A DNA stretch of 37,137 nt from Acidimicrobiia bacterium UBA4744 (lineage in GTDB: Bacteria > Actinomycetota > Acidimicrobiia > Spongiisociales > UBA4744): NCBI GenBank assembly GCA_002403855.1, contig DHIO01000006.1, positions 46,402 to 83,538 of the forward strand. Direction: 5' to 3'. Each line of letters starts with the position of its first letter. The first letter of the stretch is position 1. This document shows, in pieces, positions 23,132-31,543 of this stretch. Below the pieces are notes generated by a model. That model saw nothing but the letters and a program-made list of their open reading frames with translations, was not told the DNA's origin and ran no database searches. The position numbers and the translations under genes were made by a program.

Positions 23132-23827
23132 CTACCGAGGAAGACTGCGGGCCCGCGCGCGGGCGCCGACGATGCCGATGATGCCCGTCGCGATAGCCGC
23201 CAGATACCACCCAACGGGACCCGGCCCGAGCGAAGGGCGCATCGACTCCGTGGCCAGGCGAATCGCCCCGGCCATCCCCAGCGCCGTGGCTCCGGCAGCT
23301 CCGACCCAGCGGACTCCCCGCCGGAGCCACCACAGCACAAGCGCGGCGGCGGCGAGAAAGAGGAGAGCCGCGTAGATCTCCACCGGATGCCGGGCCACGT
23401 TGCTGCCCTCCTGGGCGACGGCCCACGGCAGGGACGAACCGGTCCCCAGACACGCTCCCCGGTACAGGCATCCGGCGTGCCAGCCGGCCAGACCCGCCAG
23501 CGCCGGCGGTCCCAGAGCGTCGATTGTCGGGGGCAAGTTGCGGCGAGCTGCGACCGCCACGAACGTCAGGGCGCCGAGGGATGCAAACCCGGTGTCGACT
23601 CCGCCACGCACGATGAGGATGTCGGCCGGATGAGTGAGCGGGTTGGTGCCGGTGATGATCATGGCTGCGAGCCGTCCCGTCAAGAGACCGGCTACGGCAG
23701 CTCCCACGATCAGATCACTGAGGCTGCCCGTCTCGGAAGGGATGAGGCCCCAACGCTTCTCGACCTGTGCGATCAGGAGTGCCAGCGCTACGCCCGTGGC
23801 CGCCGCCCACAGCAACGTGAACTCCAC
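23132..23827 (-). CDS. Lgt-like membrane protein (divergent prolipoprotein diacylglyceryl transferase family)
   Basis: 231 residues, about seven hydrophobic segments. RGGVDTGFASLGAL, PWAVAQEG and RHPVEIYAALLFL match the general order of Lgt, which adds diacylglycerol to lipoprotein Cys. The signature GRxGNFxNxE is replaced by LAGWHAGCLYRGACLG, with a Cys pair, so this belongs to a diverged branch and its transferase activity is uncertain. The GTG start overlaps the stop of the thioredoxin lipoprotein gene by one base (TAGTG). Co-expression with a lipoprotein could mean dedicated lipid modification, or the Cys pair could exchange electrons with the thioredoxin. Both are inference. Confidence 0.72.
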   Translation of the reverse strand: MEFTLLWAAATGVALALLIAQVEKRWGLIPSETGSLSDLIVGAAVAGLLTGRLAAMIITGTNPLTHPADILIVRGGVDTGFASLGALTFVAVAARRNLPPTIDALGPPALAGLAGWHAGCLYRGACLGTGSSLPWAVAQEGSNVARHPVEIYAALLFLAAAALVLWWLRRGVRWVGAAGATALGMAGAIRLATESMRPSLGPGPVGWYLAAIATGIIGIVGARARARSLPR

Positions 23828-24321
23828 TAGGACCCGCCCCGCCTCTGAAGCAGCTCATCGAGCTGGAGCGCCAGCGTCCGCTCGTCGATCACCCCCGGTT
23901 GGAAGTGCACCAGCTCACCGCCCGGCGCGAAGAAATACGTCAAGGGAACGCCCGATCCTCCCAACGCCGCGGGCACCGAACGAGGTGCATCGAAGAGATT
24001 CTCAAACGACAGGCCAAACTCGGCGATGAATCGCCTCGCCCCATCTTGGGTGTCGGCCACGTTCACACCGAGAAACCGGACATCGTCGCCGAACTGGGCG
24101 TGGGCGCGTTCGAGCAGCGGTGCTTCCGACCTACAAGGGATGCACCAGGATGCCCACACGTTGATGATCACCGGCTGCGTCGTTGACTCGAGCAGCGCAA
24201 GGACTTCGGCGGCATCTGTGGGAGGAAGCGGCGACCCGATCGGTTGAGAATCGCCGGCGCCGCAACCCGTCAGAGCAACGGCCGCAACCGTAGACGCGAC
24301 AACGAGGCAGAAGGTTCGCAT
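23827..24321 (-). CDS. TlpA/ResA-like thioredoxin lipoprotein
   Basis: 164 residues with signal peptide and lipobox LTGC, then a thioredoxin domain with active site WASWCIPCRSEAP and cis-Pro segment GVPLTYFF. It acts outside the membrane as a thiol reductant, possibly for apocytochromes. The ATG at 24321 is preferred over the one at 24333, because a -10 (TACGAT, 24337-24332) covers the earlier ATG. First gene of a pair with the Lgt-like gene. It keeps the CxxC lost in the TGA-containing relative at 1.3 kb. Confidence 0.9.
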   Translation of the reverse strand: MRTFCLVVASTVAAVALTGCGAGDSQPIGSPLPPTDAAEVLALLESTTQPVIINVWASWCIPCRSEAPLLERAHAQFGDDVRFLGVNVADTQDGARRFIAEFGLSFENLFDAPRSVPAALGGSGVPLTYFFAPGGELVHFQPGVIDERTLALQLDELLQRRGGS

Positions 24322-24331
24322 GCGGTTCCGC

Positions 24332-24361
24332 ATCGTAGGATGGGGCTGCGGCTACTAGGTT
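24332..24361. promoter_or_regulatory. Divergent promoter region between thioredoxin lipoprotein gene and glgC
   Basis: TACGAT on the minus strand (24337-24332) and TAGGAT on the plus strand (24336-24341) overlap, so the two directions may compete. A second plus-strand -10, TAGGTT (24356-24361), lies 8 bases before the glgC ATG and would give a nearly leaderless mRNA. Confidence 0.4.
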
Positions 24362-24369
24362 GGGTACCG

Positions 24370-25602
24370 ATGGCGCTTCGACAGCACGTCCTTTCCATGG
24401 TCCTCGCCGGTGGTGAGGGGAAGCGACTGTTTCCCCTGACTCGCGATAGGGCCAAACCGGCCGTACCGTTCGGCGGCCAGTACCGGCTCGTCGATTTTGC
24501 GCTGTCCAACTTGGTGAACGGTGGGTTCCGCCGGATCGTGGTGCTCACCCAGTACAAGAGCCACAGCCTCGACACCCACCTGGCGCAGACGTGGCGCCTG
24601 TCGCCGATGTTGGGTTACTACGTGGCTCCGGTGCCGGCCCAGATGCGACGCGGCCCGCACTGGTTCGCGGGCTCAGCCGATGCCATCTTCCAGAACCTCA
24701 ACCTGATCACCGACGAGGAACCGGATTACGTGATCGTATTTGGGGCGGATCACATCTACCGCATGGACCCCGGTCAGATGCTCGATCAGCACATCGAGAC
24801 CGGTGCGGCCGCGACTGTGGCAGGCATCGAAGTCCCGATCAGGGAAGCGGGTGCAATGGGCATCATCGACGCCGCAGATGACGGCAAGATGAGGTCGTTC
24901 GTCGAGAAACCCGCCGAACCTCCCCACATCCCGGGCAAGCCCGATCTTGCCTATGCGTCGATGGGCAACTACGTATTCACCACCGAAGCGCTGCTGGAGG
25001 TGCTGGCAGAAGACGCGAATGACAGGAAGTCCAAGCACGACATGGGCGGCAGCATCATCCCCATGTTCGTCGAGCAAGGCAGTGCGTGGGTCTACAACTT
25101 CAACGAGAACGAGGTGCCCGGGCAATCGGAACGTGAGCAGGGTTATTGGCGGGATGTCGGGACGCTCGACGCGTATTTTCACGCTTCGATGGATCTGGTG
25201 ACGGTGGACCCGATCTTCGACCTGTACAACGAGGACTGGCCGATCCTCACCTGGTCGTTCCCGCACCCGCCCGCCAAGTTCGTTCACGACCACGAGGGAC
25301 GGCGCGGATTCGCAGCCGAGTCACTCGTGTCGGCCGGGGCGATCGTGTCCGGCGCCTCGGTGCGACGGTCCATCATCTCGCCGGAAGTGCGTCTGCACTC
25401 GTATGCCACGGTTGAGGATGCGGTGCTGTTCGACGGGGTCGACGTGGGGCGACGAGCGGTCGTGAAACGGGCCATCGTCGACAAGGGAGTAGTGGTACCG
25501 CCCGACTACCAGATCGGCGTCGACCCGGTGCTCGACAAGGAACGCTTCACAGTCTCCGATGAAGGCATCGTCGTCATTGGGAAGGGTGACAAGCTGGAGT
25601 AG
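24370..25602 (+). CDS. glgC: Glucose-1-phosphate adenylyltransferase
   Basis: 410 residues. It makes ADP-glucose from glucose-1-phosphate and ATP for glycogen synthesis. Motifs: nucleotide-binding LAGGEGKRLFPLTRDRAKPAVPFGG, VDFALSNLVNGG, the catalytic FGADHIYRMD, glucose-1-P site segment FVEKP and a C-terminal left-handed beta-helix (VSAGAIVSGASVRRSIISPEV). The length is normal for the family. The ATG at 24370 gives the standard N-terminus; the open frame before it lacks support. No other glycogen genes are near. Confidence 0.96.
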   Translation: MALRQHVLSMVLAGGEGKRLFPLTRDRAKPAVPFGGQYRLVDFALSNLVNGGFRRIVVLTQYKSHSLDTHLAQTWRLSPMLGYYVAPVPAQMRRGPHWFAGSADAIFQNLNLITDEEPDYVIVFGADHIYRMDPGQMLDQHIETGAAATVAGIEVPIREAGAMGIIDAADDGKMRSFVEKPAEPPHIPGKPDLAYASMGNYVFTTEALLEVLAEDANDRKSKHDMGGSIIPMFVEQGSAWVYNFNENEVPGQSEREQGYWRDVGTLDAYFHASMDLVTVDPIFDLYNEDWPILTWSFPHPPAKFVHDHEGRRGFAAESLVSAGAIVSGASVRRSIISPEVRLHSYATVEDAVLFDGVDVGRRAVVKRAIVDKGVVVPPDYQIGVDPVLDKERFTVSDEGIVVIGKGDKLE

Positions 25603-25671
25603 TACTCAATTCCAGGCGGTCTTCTTTGTCTTGAGTGTGACTTCGGCTCCGGCGGTCAGCGCGATCCGTTT

Positions 25672-25710
25672 CCGAGCAGGCGCCCGGGACACCCCGGAGG
25701 GATTGCTCGG
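25672..25710. terminator. Two-part hairpin between convergent genes
   Basis: Outer arms CCGAGCA (25672-25678) and TGCTCGG (25704-25710) enclose an inner stem CCGGG (25684-25688) and CCCGG (25693-25697) with loop ACAC. It lies between glgC (+) and the secreted-protein gene (-), as expected of a two-way terminator, though without clear T-runs. Confidence 0.45.
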
Positions 25711-25724
25711 GCCGACCGACCGGG

Positions 25725-26522
25725 TCAACCGACGGGCTCGATCACCGTCAGGTCGACGGTGCTCACCAGTTCGGCAGTGGCGGAATCCTTTCGGTAGGTC
25801 GCCATGATTGAGATCGTGTAGGTGCCGGCGGGCGTGTCATGGGCGTCGATCCTGAACCGAGCGATGTCGGTTTCGCCGTCTTCTAGACGCGCATCGTGGT
25901 GGAGGCTCGTGGCCGATCCGTCACCCGGGTAGACGATTGGCAAACCGCCCGGATCGGTGACGGTCGGCTGGAAGTCATCGAGCCGGGGTGCCAGTCCTGC
26001 AAATGAAACGCCGACCCAGGCGCTGTCGCCGACCGTCGACTCTCCTAGAGAGTCCGTCATCTGCTGGAGGTCCCGTCCTCCGGCATACTCGACTACCGGT
26101 ACGCGAACGTTGAAGCTGCGGGTCTTCGGCTTGCCGTCGTGCTCATAGGTGAGGGTGGAGAGCAGTTTGATATCCGAGCCGGCTGCGTACGGCACGGTGA
26201 CATGAACCGCCGTGAAGTCGTATTCGCCGTCGGAGAGTGTGTCGTCCGCCCACAACGACGTGTAGGTGCCCGTGTTGTCGGGATAGCGGACTTCAACCCC
26301 CGAATCGGGCTTCTTGACCTGGAGGCGGAAGTCCTCCGCGTCCCCACCGCCCCCGTGCCAGGTGAGCGCGATCCAGGCGCTGTCGCCGGCGACGATCGCC
26401 GCCGTCTCGTAGTTGGTCAGTTCGACGTCCTTGTCGACCTGGGGCTTGGGGGCCGCGACGGCAGGAGTCGCCGTGCTCACAACGAGAAGAGCGGCCAGGA
26501 GCAGAATGCTGCGAGTTCGCAT
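25725..26522 (-). CDS. Secreted protein with two similar beta-rich domains
   Basis: 265 residues with a cleavable signal peptide (LLLAALLVVSTATPAVAA). Two ~110-residue parts share the order GDSAW(I/V)..(L/V)(T/S).. DF..xV..P..GxxxxYP... LxDGE.D...FR/TAVHV ... LT/TIMATY ... V(P)V/LTV, suggesting duplicated Ig-like beta sandwiches. There are no Cys in the mature protein and no catalytic motif. No known family is recognised. It converges with glgC and stands ~50 bases from the small disrupted lipoprotein gene upstream. Confidence 0.75.
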   Translation of the reverse strand: MRTRSILLLAALLVVSTATPAVAAPKPQVDKDVELTNYETAAIVAGDSAWIALTWHGGGGDAEDFRLQVKKPDSGVEVRYPDNTGTYTSLWADDTLSDGEYDFTAVHVTVPYAAGSDIKLLSTLTYEHDGKPKTRSFNVRVPVVEYAGGRDLQQMTDSLGESTVGDSAWVGVSFAGLAPRLDDFQPTVTDPGGLPIVYPGDGSATSLHHDARLEDGETDIARFRIDAHDTPAGTYTISIMATYRKDSATAELVSTVDLTVIEPVG

Positions 26523-26569
26523 GTAAGGGAACCGGCTGCGCGAGCCGAAATACTTGAGGCGTCGTCTTC

Positions 26570-26866
26570 CTAGGGGCCGGTGTCGCAGTACGCGGCCAGC
26601 TCAACGGCGACGCTCTCCCGAAGCTCGGGGCTGTCGATCAGGTCATCCTTGAACGCCCGGTATTGTTCGGAGCTGATGCCGTTGCCTGCCAGTCGAGCGT
26701 CGAGCTCCAACTGAATGTCGCCGACTTCGTCGAAGGTGTACCGCCGCACATCACACATCTATCGCCCTTCGAGGGAGGCCAGCAGGTCGGCATCGTAGGA
26801 AACCCCGCACCCTGCGACCAGGAGCGCACTGATGGTGATGGCGGTGGCGATGCGAATGCGGCTCAT
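26570..26866 (-). pseudogene. Small lipoprotein gene interrupted by in-frame TAG
   Basis: The first 35 codons encode a signal peptide with lipobox-like VAGC and a short mature start (CGVSYDADLLASLEGR). TAG follows at 26761-26759, then the same frame continues without gap as a 62-residue helical segment (MCDVRRYTFDEVGDIQLELD onward) to TGA. Read together they give a 97-residue lipoprotein of consistent composition, so a nonsense mutation or sequence error is the simplest explanation. The ATG directly after TAG could allow coupled restart, but would leave the second part without an export signal. Confidence 0.6.
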
Positions 26867-26917
26867 CACCGCGTGTATCGGCCGTTCCGGAACCCGTCTT
26901 GATGGAAAGCCCGACGC

Positions 26918-28912
26918 TCAGCGGAAGCGCCGCATCGCCATTTCGATTTCGTCCCAGCCCACCGACAAGGCTGAGGCGTCCTTGCGCAAGGCGGTGAGGG
27001 CGGCCTCCCGGAGCATGCCGGCCAGATCGGCAAAAGACAGGCCTTCGGTCTCTTGGGCCAGTTGACCAAGGTCGATGCCCTCCGCAAAGGGGACGTCGGA
27101 AAGGGCGAGCAACGCCCTTCTGCCATCGACTCCCGGCAAGCCCAACTCGATGTGAATCTCGAAACGCCCGGCCCGCAGCAGTGCCGGGTCGATCAAATCC
27201 TTCCGGTTGGTTGCTCCGATCACTGCCACATCGCCTCGCTCGGCCACACCGTCGATCTCGGTCAGCAAGGCCGCCACGACCGAGTCGGTGACGGAGGTCG
27301 ATGACCGGCCCCGCACAGGAGCAAGGGCGTCGACCTCGTCGAAGAACAGGATCGAGGGGGCGGCCGCCCGGGCCCGGGCGAACACCTCCCTAACGCCCCT
27401 TTCGGACTCTCCCACGAACTTGTCGAGCAGTTCGGCTCCCTTGATCGGAAAGAAGGCTGCCCCCGATTCGTGGGCGAGCGCCCGCGTTACGAACGTCTTG
27501 CCGGTGCCGGGTGGGCCGTGCAGGAGGATTCCGCGGGGTGGCTCTATGCCCATCCTGGCGAAGCGTTCGGGATCGGTGATGGGCCAGATGACGGCCTCGG
27601 TCAGCCGTTGCTTGACTTCTGTGAGGTTGGCCACCCTTTCGAAACCGTAGGACGGGAGCTCTCCCATAGGAACTGATCCCAACGATGGGGAAGTACCGTC
27701 GAGGGCTTCAACCATCAACTCGGTGGTTACCTTGCGGTTGGTATGCGCCACGACGGCCGACGCGTGAACCACGGAGGCAATGATGTCCGCTCCGGAGAAC
27801 CCTGCCGAGCGGGCTGCCAGACGATCAAAATCGAGATCGTCGGACGGGACTCTGGCCAGCGCCGCCTCGAGGAGCAACCGGCGGCGATTGAGATCAGGGG
27901 GAGGGATGCTCAGCGTGCGCGGCAGAAGCGGCGTTCGGGTAATGGTGTCGTCGAGATGGCCGACGGAGGCAACGCCCAGCACGCAAGCCAGTCCCTGTTT
28001 CTCGGCGACGGCATCGAGAAACCAGCGGAGGATGGCGCTCACCTGGGTGCGGAATGGAGCGAGACCTTCTTCGCCGGCTACGGCCTCGAGGCGGTCGACG
28101 AACACCACAGCAGGGGTAAGGGTGCCTTTGGCCTTCTCGAGAAGATCGAGCAGCCGCTCCGGTTTGAACACCAGGTCGAGCGAGACCTCGTGTACTCGCG
28201 CCCCGGCCGCCTCGGCGGCGACCGCCACGAGTTCGGACTTGCCGCAACCGATCGGCCCTTCGACTATGACCCCCGCCACCTGTGGCAGACCCCAGGCAGA
28301 GGGCAGGTCCTGTGGAGACGTCAGGAGGGAAAACCAGCCGGTCAGCATCTCTAGTTCGGTTTCTAGACCGGCCAGGAGGGCTTCCGTCGTCGTCGGTGCT
28401 CCCGGTCGCGGCGGCCGAGCGGCGGGTGCACCCTCCGGAGCGGCTGGGGCGCGGAGGGCCTCGTCCTCGCTCACGAAGCTGGTGGCCGTGCCGACGGTGG
28501 CAGCCGGGTCGGGATCGACCTGGGCAATCCGGATCTCCACCGGTTCGCCGCCGCCGTCTCCGTAGGCGGTGTCCACGGTCACCTCATCTCCGGAGCTGAC
28601 CGGTCGTCCCTGGAGCCCGTGCACCAGAGTGCGCGATTCCAGCGGCAACCGGTCGCCCTCGACCACCACCCGGCGAGCAGTGGGCAAGATCGCCCGCTTG
28701 GCGTCGGCGCCTTGACCGGCAGATAGTCCGGCGTTGGCCAACGCCTGCGGCCCGAGGAGAAGGGCAGTGGGCTCGGTCGTCTCGCGTGGACGGACGAGCA
28801 CATGAGTCGAGCCGACGGAGATGATTCCTCCCCCGGGCATGCCCATCGCGGCCAACAGGGTACGGTCGGCCCCCGCCACGGGATCTTTTCCGGGTCGTAC
28901 GGTGAAGCGCAT
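26918..28912 (-). CDS. CDC48/VAT-like double AAA+ ATPase
   Basis: 664 residues. The N-terminal ~140 residues resemble the CDC48 N-domain double-psi barrel (GMPGGGIISVGSTHVLVRP), followed by a Pro/Ala-rich linker and two AAA modules. D1 (about 195-420) has Walker A GPIGCGKS but a Walker B ending VVFVDRLEA, where the catalytic Glu of DE is replaced by Arg, so it may bind but not hydrolyse ATP. D2 (about 430-664) is intact: GPPGTGKT, ILFFDEVDA, sensor GATNRKD and Arg finger region RAGRFEIHI. Such proteins unfold or remodel protein complexes. TACCAT six bases before the ATG indicates a leaderless mRNA. Actinobacterial relatives exist; the specific client is unknown. Confidence 0.9.
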   Translation of the reverse strand: MRFTVRPGKDPVAGADRTLLAAMGMPGGGIISVGSTHVLVRPRETTEPTALLLGPQALANAGLSAGQGADAKRAILPTARRVVVEGDRLPLESRTLVHGLQGRPVSSGDEVTVDTAYGDGGGEPVEIRIAQVDPDPAATVGTATSFVSEDEALRAPAAPEGAPAARPPRPGAPTTTEALLAGLETELEMLTGWFSLLTSPQDLPSAWGLPQVAGVIVEGPIGCGKSELVAVAAEAAGARVHEVSLDLVFKPERLLDLLEKAKGTLTPAVVFVDRLEAVAGEEGLAPFRTQVSAILRWFLDAVAEKQGLACVLGVASVGHLDDTITRTPLLPRTLSIPPPDLNRRRLLLEAALARVPSDDLDFDRLAARSAGFSGADIIASVVHASAVVAHTNRKVTTELMVEALDGTSPSLGSVPMGELPSYGFERVANLTEVKQRLTEAVIWPITDPERFARMGIEPPRGILLHGPPGTGKTFVTRALAHESGAAFFPIKGAELLDKFVGESERGVREVFARARAAAPSILFFDEVDALAPVRGRSSTSVTDSVVAALLTEIDGVAERGDVAVIGATNRKDLIDPALLRAGRFEIHIELGLPGVDGRRALLALSDVPFAEGIDLGQLAQETEGLSFADLAGMLREAALTALRKDASALSVGWDEIEMAMRRFR

Positions 28913-28918
28913 GCTCGC

Positions 28919-28924
28919 ATGGTA
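28919..28924 (-). promoter_or_regulatory. Leaderless -10 of the AAA ATPase gene
   Basis: TACCAT on the minus strand is followed by six bases and the ATG at 28912. There is no Shine-Dalgarno sequence. Confidence 0.5.
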
Positions 28925-28965
28925 GAGGGCCGGGTCCTACCGGGTGAGTTCTGCGGCCACCGGCC

Positions 28966-30597
28966 CTACGCGGCCAGGCGCAGTTCCGGGATCCGCACGG
29001 CTGGCATGTGCAGCGGTTGGGAAGATTCGAGGAGCATTGCTTCCGATCGGATCAGCCACTGCCAGATCAGGTGAGCTTCTTCGGCATCCTGCACCGTGGG
29101 TGGAACCGACGGCCACGAGTCATTGAGGTCGATGTCGGACGAATAGAAGGATGGTCGGTTCCCACCGGACCAGGCGATGGTCAACCGACCCCGCTCTACG
29201 AGGGCTCCGTCTCCGGCGGCAGTCTCGGCCCACAACAACCCGGCCCGGTTCATGGTCTGCCACGCTCGCCGCCGTTCCAATGAGCGGGCCAGTGCCCGGT
29301 AGCGATCGCGCAGCCAGCCTGCTTCCTCAAAGCGCTGCTGCAGCGCCAACCGGGTCATCTTCTGTTGAAGAGGTTCGAGCAGGAGGGAGGGGTCGTACTC
29401 AATTCCGGCGACGAGCCGATCGACGATGGGTCGGTACGCCGTCTCGTTGAGGGAGCCGTCGCAGGGACAGGCCGCTACGCCGAGTTGGGCGAAACTACAC
29501 CCGCCATCTCGGGCGCCGGGACGGCCGGCACACCGCCGGATCGAAGTCGCGTCCCACAGAGCCGTCATGACCAGCTCGGCACCGCGGCGACTTCGGTAGG
29601 GACCCAGGTAGACGAGTCCGTCTTCCCGCAGCGAGCGGACCAGCGAAAGCCGGGGGTATTTCTCGCGCGTCAACTTCACGAAGTGGGAAGACTTGGGGGG
29701 TTTTGAGCGACGGTTATGGCGAGGACGGTGGGTGTGGATGAGACGGAGTTCAGTGATCTCGGCCTCCAGCTCGGAGGAGCACACCCGGTGCTCCACAGAC
29801 TCGAGTTCCGTCATCATGTTGGCAACTGTGCGTCGCGTGTCCCCATAGAAGTAACTGCGGACCCGGGTCCGCAGGTTCTTGGCTTTCCCGATATAGAAGA
29901 CGCAGTCGTTGCGGTCCTTGAACAGATAGACGCCGGGCCGGCGGGGGAGAGCATCTGCCAGACGGATCTTCCGGTAATGGGCGGAACCACGGGCCGTCGG
30001 GAGTTGGAGCAGGTCTTCGAGGGCGGTGACCCCGAGTGTGCCGGCGCGCTCGAGAAGGGCATGCAGCACCCAGGCGGTGGCCCGAGCATCTTCGAGGGCG
30101 CGATGGGTGGGAACGGTGGGTGAACGGAAGTAACCGGCCAGAGTTTGGAGCTTCAGGTTTCGCACCTCGTTGCGAATGAGCCGGCGTGCGAGAGCGTGGG
30201 TGTCGACCGACCGGTTCGGCAGTCGCCCATAGCCGAGGCGGAGCGAATCGGCGTTGAGGAACGAGAGATCGAACCGGACGTTGTGCCCGACGATCACGGT
30301 CTCGCCTATGAATTCGAGAAAGGCGGGGAGCACCTCCTCAATGGGCGGCGCTTCGATCGCCATCGCTTGGGTGATGCCGGTGAGAATGGTGATGAACGGA
30401 GGGATTGGTGAACCCGGATTGACCAGCGTTTGAAACGACCCCACCTCCTCGCCGCCTATGTACTTGACGGCACCGATCTCGGTGATCGAGCAGTCGGCCG
30501 GAGACCCACCGGTCGTCTCCAAGTCGAGGACGCAGAAGGGAACCTCGATGAGCGGTGCCCCCATGTCGTCGAAGGTCTGCTGGACGGCGATGGTCAC
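28966..30597 (-). CDS. DEDD exonuclease fused to UvrC-type GIY-YIG nuclease (DNA repair)
   Basis: 543 residues. Residues ~20-185 form a DnaQ-like 3'-5' exonuclease: FCVLDLETTG (exo I), VGHNVRFDLSFL (exo II) and THRALEDARATAWV (exo III, DEDDh His). Residues ~210-300 form a GIY-YIG domain (PGVYLFKDRNDCVFYIGKAKNLRTRVRSYF) like UvrC and Cho. The C-terminal part includes a UvrB-binding-like helical segment (LEPLQQKMTRLALQQRFEEAGWLRDR). This architecture is known in actinobacteria as a DEDD-exonuclease UvrC paralogue. It lacks the UvrC RNase H-like domain. GTG start. A perfect LexA box lies in its promoter, so it should be induced by DNA damage. Confidence 0.9.
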   Translation of the reverse strand: MTIAVQQTFDDMGAPLIEVPFCVLDLETTGGSPADCSITEIGAVKYIGGEEVGSFQTLVNPGSPIPPFITILTGITQAMAIEAPPIEEVLPAFLEFIGETVIVGHNVRFDLSFLNADSLRLGYGRLPNRSVDTHALARRLIRNEVRNLKLQTLAGYFRSPTVPTHRALEDARATAWVLHALLERAGTLGVTALEDLLQLPTARGSAHYRKIRLADALPRRPGVYLFKDRNDCVFYIGKAKNLRTRVRSYFYGDTRRTVANMMTELESVEHRVCSSELEAEITELRLIHTHRPRHNRRSKPPKSSHFVKLTREKYPRLSLVRSLREDGLVYLGPYRSRRGAELVMTALWDATSIRRCAGRPGARDGGCSFAQLGVAACPCDGSLNETAYRPIVDRLVAGIEYDPSLLLEPLQQKMTRLALQQRFEEAGWLRDRYRALARSLERRRAWQTMNRAGLLWAETAAGDGALVERGRLTIAWSGGNRPSFYSSDIDLNDSWPSVPPTVQDAEEAHLIWQWLIRSEAMLLESSQPLHMPAVRIPELRLAA

Positions 30598-30604
30598 CGT
30601 AGGA

Positions 30605-30634
30605 AAGCTACATCGAACGTATGTTCGATGTCAA
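30605..30634 (-). promoter_or_regulatory. SOS (LexA) box inside a leaderless promoter
   Basis: On the minus strand TTGACA (30634-30629) and TAGCTT (30610-30605) are separated by 18 bases. The spacer holds TCGAAC-GTAT-GTTCGA (30613-30628), a perfect match to the TCGAAC-N4-GTTCGA box of actinobacterial LexA, flanked by one more pair of bases in each arm. The start of transcription would fall at the GTG start at 30597. LexA bound there would block RNA polymerase. Confidence 0.82.
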
Positions 30635-30668
30635 GGATGGCTCGTTGGAGTGGGGAGGTTCGATTCCG

Positions 30669-30731
30669 AGTTCCTGGTTTCAGGTTCCAGGCTTTCGGTG
30701 TTGGGTTCCAGATCCGCCGTTCCTGGTCTCA
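30669..30731. repeat. Heptanucleotide repeat array 4, running into the methyltransferase gene end
   Basis: Nine seven-base units including GGTTTCA, GGTTCCA, GGCTTTC, GGTGTTG, GGTTCCA and GGTCTCA. Part of the array is translated on the minus strand as the last residues (TRNGGSGTQHRKPGT) of the RNA methyltransferase, so the repeat appears to have changed that protein's C-terminus. Confidence 0.5.
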
Positions 30732-31537
30732 TGGGTGTTCGCCGAACGTTGTCGAACCGCCTCGAACAGGAGGATTCCGGCGGCCATGGCGGCGTTGAGG
30801 CTGTCGACCGCCCCGCCCATCGGTATAACGATTCTCTCTCCGGCCCGGTCGAGCCAGTTCTCGGTGAGACCGTACTGTTCGCTGCCGACTGCAATCGCCG
30901 CCGGTTGCCGGAAGTCGGCCTGCCAATGCGGCAAACGGGCGCCGGGGGTGGCCGCAAACGCTTGAATCCCGTTCCTGGCCAGCCAGTCCAGGGTTTCCGG
31001 AGTGGAAGCTATGGCCAGCGGTACGAGGAAAAGGCATCCCAAGGACGCCCGCACCACGTTGGGATTGAACGGGTCGGTGGTGGGTTCGCAGACGATTACC
31101 GCATCCGCTCCGGCGGCGTCGGCGGTGCGGAGCATGGTCCCAAGATTGCCGGGCTTCTCGATCGACTCGACCACCAGGATCAGCGGGTTGGGTGAAGGAG
31201 AAATACCATCGAGTGTGGTCGAGAACTGATCGGCCAACCCGATCAACCCTTCCGGTCGATCGCGGTAGCTGACCTTGCGAAACGCCTCGACGCCCAGCTC
31301 AATCGATTCCGCCCCGCCGGCGAGGGCCTGCTCGACCAGCTGCCGCTCGTTGTGTCCCAGGAAGAGATCAGGACACGAGTAGACCTCTCGGATGGCCACA
31401 TCTGCATCGACCGCCCTGCTCAGTTCGCGAAAACCTTCGATGAGAAAGACGCCGGAAGTGTCCCGCTCTTTTCGGTTGCGAAGCTTGACCAGTTGCTTGA
31501 CCCGCGGGTTGGTGACCGAGGTGATGGGCTCATGCAC
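30680..31537 (-). CDS. TrmH/SpoU-family RNA 2'-O-methyltransferase
   Basis: 285 residues. The N-terminal substrate-binding domain (ITSVTNPRVKQLVKLRNRKERDTSGVFLIEG) is followed by the SPOUT knot domain with motif 1 ESIEKPGNLGTMLRTADAAGAD, motif 2 VGSEQYGL and motif 3 IPMGGAVDSLNAAMAAGILLFEA. It methylates a ribose of rRNA or tRNA using SAM; the exact target is not readable. The GTG at 31537 follows TAAGGT by six bases, so the message is probably leaderless. The last ~15 residues are encoded by the heptad array and look like an accidental tail. Confidence 0.92.
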   Translation of the reverse strand: MHEPITSVTNPRVKQLVKLRNRKERDTSGVFLIEGFRELSRAVDADVAIREVYSCPDLFLGHNERQLVEQALAGGAESIELGVEAFRKVSYRDRPEGLIGLADQFSTTLDGISPSPNPLILVVESIEKPGNLGTMLRTADAAGADAVIVCEPTTDPFNPNVVRASLGCLFLVPLAIASTPETLDWLARNGIQAFAATPGARLPHWQADFRQPAAIAVGSEQYGLTENWLDRAGERIVIPMGGAVDSLNAAMAAGILLFEAVRQRSANTHETRNGGSGTQHRKPGT

Positions 31538-31543
31538 GATGCG

